DNA of 10,010 nt from positions 1 through 10,010 of the forward strand of contig CALBGO010000058.1 in the NCBI GenBank assembly GCA_937894585.1. The letters are read 5' to 3'. The notes beneath the pieces are model-generated. The model was not told the DNA's origin and did not search any database. It saw only the letters and a program-made list of their open reading frames with translations. Of this stretch, positions 7,177-10,010 are shown piece after piece. The DNA comes from an uncultured Eubacterium sp. (GTDB lineage: Bacteria > Bacillota > Clostridia > Peptostreptococcales > Anaerovoracaceae). Position 1 is the first letter of the stretch. Each line of letters opens with the position of its first letter. A program made the translations under genes and the position numbers.

Positions 7177-7204
7177 AAAAACCGGAGAGTTCGTTTCTCT
7201 CCGG
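7177..7204 (-). terminator. Rho-independent terminator of the ATP-grasp gene
   Basis: On the minus strand, CCGGAGAG (7197-7204) pairs perfectly with CTCTCCGG (7182-7189) across a 7-nt loop and is followed by TTTTT (7177-7181). It starts about 36 nt after the stop of the ATP-grasp/LRR gene and isolates that gene from the asd promoter. Confidence 0.9.
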
Positions 7205-7240
7205 CTTATATTTACGTGCATATTCTGAAATTAAACGGAA

Positions 7241-8728
7241 TCAGCCTTTCGCTCTGATTGCTTTTTTCAGTTCAACATCCAATCTGCCGCAGAAGTTTAC
7301 AGCTTTTCTGCCCACATTCTTCAGACTGTCCAGATTAAGATTGAGTTTCGTCAAGTGTACACAACCGATAAAAGCAGCGCTTCCGATTCTACTTACGGAA
7401 TCCGGCAGCGTCAGTTCTTTTATACTGCGATTATATGCAAAGGCGTATTTGCCGACAGCTGTAACCGGTTTTCCGGTAATGGTGTCAGGCACTGTAACAA
7501 TCTTATCACTGCCCATATATCTATCGATTACAATATGATCTGCAAATTCTGTGTAATCAAAGTCCTCTGTAATTCCCGGCTTACCGTATTTGGAAAGAAC
7601 ATAGCTGTCCAAAAGCTCTTCTGTCAGATCTCCGAACACAGGACCTGTCAGCACCTGATGCATTCTCAAATCTCCCGCAAAATTTGCTTCGATAATCTCG
7701 GCTTCATTTTCCTCGTCGATGGCGATATCCCATGAAACCACTTTAATCTTCGGGATACAGAAGTGTGCTTTTTCTGCAGTGGCAAGAACGCTGTCAAAAC
7801 AAGGAACCTTTGTAAAGCCGCCTTCTCCCAGCTTAACGCCGCTCGGAAGCTCGGTCACTCTCTGTCTGTCGATATTCAGCGCCCACGGCAGAACCGTACC
7901 GTCCATATTAACCCCAAGAAGCAGACCGCCGTGCTTGTAGTTATCCACTCTGACATTGGGACTTCCAACCTTAATCAGAGCCGCTGCAGGCGTAAACTTG
8001 CCGTTATGGAGCACTGTAGTCAGTCTGACTGTATTCACAGTTGAAGGATTCAGCTGCTTCATTTCCGGATGCTGCCTGATCGCCTTCTGTACAACAAACA
8101 GTTTGCCTTTCTTTCTGAAGAGCTCGTGCAGCTGAGCAGCGGTTGCTTCCGCAAAGAACTCAACACCTTTACCGCCGGCTTTGCCGCTCGGCTTGACAAC
8201 AATCTCTCCATCCTCTAAAGCAGCGAGAGAAAGCCTTACTGCCTCTTCTCTTGTGATATGTTCAAAACTGCTGTTATAATAATTCCCTTCCACTTTTCTG
8301 ACAATCATTTCAGGCTGTTTCGCAGCAGGCAGGAAGCAAGGCAAATATGCTTTATTCTGAAATGGAATCATATACGCCTTCGGTACCGTATTGGGACGCA
8401 GAAAATATGAATAGATATACTGAGGAAGATACCTCGGATCAGCAATTCCCGAACGGTTGTAATAAGTTTTAAACGGTTCATAGTCAATCTTGCCTATAAA
8501 GTCATACTTTTTCCAGAACCTGTCCAGTTCCGCCTTCTCTTCCTCTGTCAGTTCTCTGTCTTCTGTCAGTGCATAATCCTTCTCGCTTTTCGTCCTGAAG
8601 AAGATTTCTTTTTCTTCTTCATATTTCTGACGGTCGAGATACAGTTTTCTCGCTTCGAATAAAGAGTTCGCTGTATCTGAAGCCTTCTGCCCCCCCAATG
8701 TGGATTTTGATTTCTTCAAAAAAGCCAT
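7241..8728 (-). CDS. ATP-grasp protein (sugar-transfer-associated type) with C-terminal leucine-rich repeats
   Basis: Residues 1-80 are charged and probably helical. Residues 85-380 resemble the sugar-transfer-associated ATP-grasp family (Pfam ATPgrasp_ST). The nucleotide-binding lysine is probably K179 in VVKPSGKAGGKGV (177-189). Conserved blocks are LNPSTVNTVRLTT (226-238), VDNYKHGG (261-268), SWDIAID (332-338) and IIEANF (345-350), the last two carrying likely metal ligands D334, E347 and N349. Residues 397-480 carry two to three BspA-like (LRR_5) repeats: VTAVGKYAFAYNRSIKELTLP, then VSRIGSAAFIGC. There is no signal peptide or membrane segment, so it should be cytoplasmic. Family members usually sit in capsule or glycan clusters, but here the gene stands alone with its own terminator. 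The substrate is unknown; ligation of an amino or carboxyl group to a glycan precursor is inference. A G7 tract crosses codons 11-13. Confidence 0.85.
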   Translation of the reverse strand: MAFLKKSKSTLGGQKASDTANSLFEARKLYLDRQKYEEEKEIFFRTKSEKDYALTEDRELTEEEKAELDRFWKKYDFIGKIDYEPFKTYYNRSGIADPRYLPQYIYSYFLRPNTVPKAYMIPFQNKAYLPCFLPAAKQPEMIVRKVEGNYYNSSFEHITREEAVRLSLAALEDGEIVVKPSGKAGGKGVEFFAEATAAQLHELFRKKGKLFVVQKAIRQHPEMKQLNPSTVNTVRLTTVLHNGKFTPAAALIKVGSPNVRVDNYKHGGLLLGVNMDGTVLPWALNIDRQRVTELPSGVKLGEGGFTKVPCFDSVLATAEKAHFCIPKIKVVSWDIAIDEENEAEIIEANFAGDLRMHQVLTGPVFGDLTEELLDSYVLSKYGKPGITEDFDYTEFADHIVIDRYMGSDKIVTVPDTITGKPVTAVGKYAFAYNRSIKELTLPDSVSRIGSAAFIGCVHLTKLNLNLDSLKNVGRKAVNFCGRLDVELKKAIRAKG

Positions 8729-8830
8729 AACCTTTCCTTTCTTTTTTTATATAAATGAACTGTTATCAGATGTTCTCAATATTACTATTCTATATTTAAT
8801 ATGATAAAAAATCAATACGAAATTATAAAA

Positions 8831-8850
8831 GTGAACAGAAGTGAACAGAA
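8831..8850. repeat. Direct repeat of GTGAACAGAA, possible regulator site
   Basis: GTGAACAGAA occurs twice head to tail at 8831-8840 and 8841-8850. It covers the -35 and spacer of the candidate minus-strand promoter and lies about 46-65 bp upstream of dapA. Its one-helical-turn spacing would suit a dimeric or side-by-side DNA-binding protein; that role is inference. Confidence 0.5.
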
Positions 8851-8882
8851 TTCTTCCTGCCGGAATAGTATATAAAAACAAG

Positions 8883-8889
8883 AAAGGAG
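8883..8889 (+). promoter_or_regulatory. Ribosome binding site of dapA
   Basis: AAAGGAG, with GGAG 6 nt before the ATG at 8896. Confidence 0.85.
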
Positions 8890-8895
8890 CAGCCT

Positions 8896-9780
8896 ATGTC
8901 TATTTTCAAAGGTTCCGGCACAGCTTTAGTCACACCGTTCAAAGACGGACGAGTGGATTACAATGCGCTGGAAAAACTGATTGAATGGCAAATTGCCTCT
9001 GAAACCGATGCAATTATTTCCTGCGGCACCACCGGCGAAGCCTCTACCCTTTCTACAGTAGAAAGACTTTCTGTCATCGAATTTACAGTAAAAAAAGCCG
9101 CAGGCCGCATACCTGTCATCGCAGGAGCGGGAACCAACGATACTTCTCAGTCTATGTACCTGGCAAGGGAAATCGGATATTCCGGTGCGGACGGACTTCT
9201 GATTGTTACACCCTATTACAACAAGACGACACAACAGGGTCTCATCAGACATTACACAATGATTGCCGATTATACGGACCTTCCGATTATTCTCTATTCA
9301 GTCAAAAGCCGTACCGGTCTCAATATAGAACCGGAAACAGTACTTGAGCTCAGCAAACACCCGAATATTGCCGGAATCAAAGAAGCCAGCGGGGATCTTT
9401 CTCAAATATGCCGAATTGCTTCACTCTGCGGCAGGGATTTTGATCTGTATTCAGGCAACGACGATCATACCGTACCGATTATGTCTGTAGGCGGTATCGG
9501 GTGCATTTCCACCGCCGCCAACATTATTCCGGCAGAATACCACAGAATGTGCAGTGATTTTCTGAAAGGAAGGTACAAATCCGCAGCAAAACAACAGCTT
9601 GCAATGCTGCCGCTTATCCGTGCTCTTTTTGCCGAAGTCAATCCGATTCCGGTTAAAGCAGCCCTCAATATGATGGGATACATTCACAGAGAATACCGGA
9701 TGCCGTTATGCGATCCGAGCAACGAAACCCTCTACCGCCTGTATGATGAAATGGTGAAATTCGGTATTAAAATTAAATAG
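8896..9780 (+). CDS. dapA: 4-hydroxy-tetrahydrodipicolinate synthase (DapA)
   Basis: This (beta/alpha)8-barrel enzyme condenses pyruvate with aspartate-4-semialdehyde, the product of Asd, in the first committed step to diaminopimelate and lysine. The Schiff-base lysine is K162 in GIKEASGD. The proton-relay residues are T46 in CGTTGE (43-48), Y108 in TPYYNK and Y134. R139 in SRTG is the residue that binds the aspartate-semialdehyde carboxylate. GAGTND (77-82) and NPIPVKAAL (249-257) are further family blocks. The length of 294 residues is normal. The stretch usually read as YNVPSRTG is YSVKSRTG here; the tyrosine and arginine are kept but the asparagine and proline are not. It is encoded alone, divergent from the ATP-grasp gene and with its own terminator. 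Related aldolases (nanA and kdgD types) are less likely given R139. Confidence 0.92.
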   Translation: MSIFKGSGTALVTPFKDGRVDYNALEKLIEWQIASETDAIISCGTTGEASTLSTVERLSVIEFTVKKAAGRIPVIAGAGTNDTSQSMYLAREIGYSGADGLLIVTPYYNKTTQQGLIRHYTMIADYTDLPIILYSVKSRTGLNIEPETVLELSKHPNIAGIKEASGDLSQICRIASLCGRDFDLYSGNDDHTVPIMSVGGIGCISTAANIIPAEYHRMCSDFLKGRYKSAAKQQLAMLPLIRALFAEVNPIPVKAALNMMGYIHREYRMPLCDPSNETLYRLYDEMVKFGIKIK

Positions 9781-9857
9781 AAAATATACAGAATAAAACA
9801 GAGCGCATACATCGGAAATCAAAAACTTCTCCGCAGAACAAATCCCGATTCTCACCG

Positions 9858-9918
9858 AAAAAAGAGCCTCGCCGTCAATGGCATATCAAAATCCATTTTC
9901 GGAAGGCTCTTTTATTTT
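9858..9918. terminator. Long hairpin terminator between dapA and a convergent gene
   Basis: AAAAGAGCCT (9860-9869) pairs perfectly with AGGCTCTTTT (9904-9913). Inner pairs are CCG (9872-9874) with CGG (9900-9902) and AATGG (9877-9881) with CCATT (9893-9897). The plus strand continues into TTTTATTTT, and the minus strand ends in TTTTTT, so it can act in both directions. It lies about 80 nt after the dapA stop. Confidence 0.85.
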
Positions 9919-9927
9919 CAGATTACC

Positions 9928-9944
9928 ATCTGATTTAATCAGAT
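9928..9944. repeat. Small palindrome after the convergent gene
   Basis: ATCTGATT-T-AATCAGAT is a perfect 8-bp inverted repeat around one base, 4 nt from the stop of the partial minus-strand gene. It may be part of the 3' end signal or chance in AT-rich DNA. Confidence 0.4.
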
Positions 9945-9947
9945 TTC

Positions 9948-10010
9948 TTAAAGCTGTGCAACATTCTCCGCATCTGCTTTCGCATCCGGTGTAATTTTAT
10001 AAATTACGAT
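9948..10010 (-). CDS. C-terminal end of an unidentified protein, cut by the window edge
   Basis: The minus strand is open from the window edge to a TAA at 9948-9950 and encodes IVIYKITPDAKADAENVAQL. The frame is supported by codon use like its neighbours and by the terminator placed just after the stop; the other two minus frames read poorly. Twenty residues are too few to name a family. Confidence 0.5.
   Translation of the reverse strand: MVIYKITPDAKADAENVAQL

Larger units (their letters stand above)
8729..8895. other. Divergent intergenic region between the ATP-grasp gene and dapA
   Basis: This AT-rich 167-bp spacer must hold promoters for both genes. On the minus strand TATAAT (8822-8827) is a perfect -10 hexamer, with a poor -35 candidate TTCTGT (8845-8850) at 17 nt spacing. 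For dapA no convincing -35/-10 pair is visible; TATATA at 8869-8874 is too close to the ribosome binding site to give a normal leader. A perfect 10-bp direct repeat and a small TTCC-TGCC-GGAA hairpin (8853-8864) lie in front of dapA. No riboswitch-sized leader fits. Confidence 0.5.

Noticed and set aside
7050..7240. Lysine riboswitch (L-box) upstream of asd
   Set aside because: The promoter leaves a leader of only about 48 nt, and the hairpin present is the terminator of the neighbouring gene.
7719..8044. Plus-strand open frames within the ATP-grasp gene
   Set aside because: They are shadows of a coding strand with clear conserved blocks and have no start signals.
8729..8895. Lysine riboswitch or T-box upstream of dapA
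   Set aside because: The spacer is 167 bp and shared with a divergent gene; no L-box core or T-box sequence is visible.

Overview
The window looks like chromosomal DNA from a Gram-positive anaerobe of the Bacillota, most likely class Clostridia. This is inference from gene order and protein style. The order ftsK, rimO, pgsA is familiar from clostridial genomes. uppP, dapA and asd fit a peptidoglycan- and diaminopimelate-making cell. Ribosome binding sites are strong GGAG or GGGGG types. Base composition is moderate, with AT-rich intergenic DNA.

From left to right, bases 1-149 hold a tandem array of a 94-bp hairpin repeat, which provides the stop codon of pgsA (minus strand, 146-685). Bases 695-964 hold a second array, 2.27 copies of a related 119-bp unit. 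It fills nearly all of the space between pgsA and rimO and encodes the last nine residues of rimO. rimO (minus, to 2260) overlaps ftsK/spoIIIE by 4 bp (minus, 2257-4986, GTG start). About 110 bp with two strong hairpins separates ftsK from uppP (minus, 5097-5933, TTG start). uppP follows asd (minus, 5949-7049) by 15 bp, and asd has a good sigma-A-type promoter at 7104-7132. A rho-independent terminator at 7177-7204 ends an ATP-grasp gene with a C-terminal leucine-rich-repeat tail (minus, 7241-8728). A 167-bp divergent intergenic region leads to dapA (plus, 8896-9780). A long hairpin terminator then separates dapA from the 3' end of a convergent, unidentified minus-strand gene cut by the window edge (9948-10010).

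Most genes serve the envelope and division. Asd and DapA catalyse consecutive steps toward diaminopimelate and lysine. UppP recycles the undecaprenyl lipid carrier. PgsA makes the phosphatidylglycerol precursor. FtsK/SpoIIIE pumps DNA through the septum. RimO modifies ribosomal protein S12. The ATP-grasp/LRR protein belongs to a family usually linked to polysaccharide or glycan loci.

The most unusual content is the hairpin-repeat family. Two arrays with different sequences keep the same framework, and their stem arms differ in compensating ways. Both arrays abut a gene's 3' end at the same point of the repeat unit. The ATP-grasp/LRR fusion is the second item worth attention. No phage, IS, CRISPR or defence system is visible.
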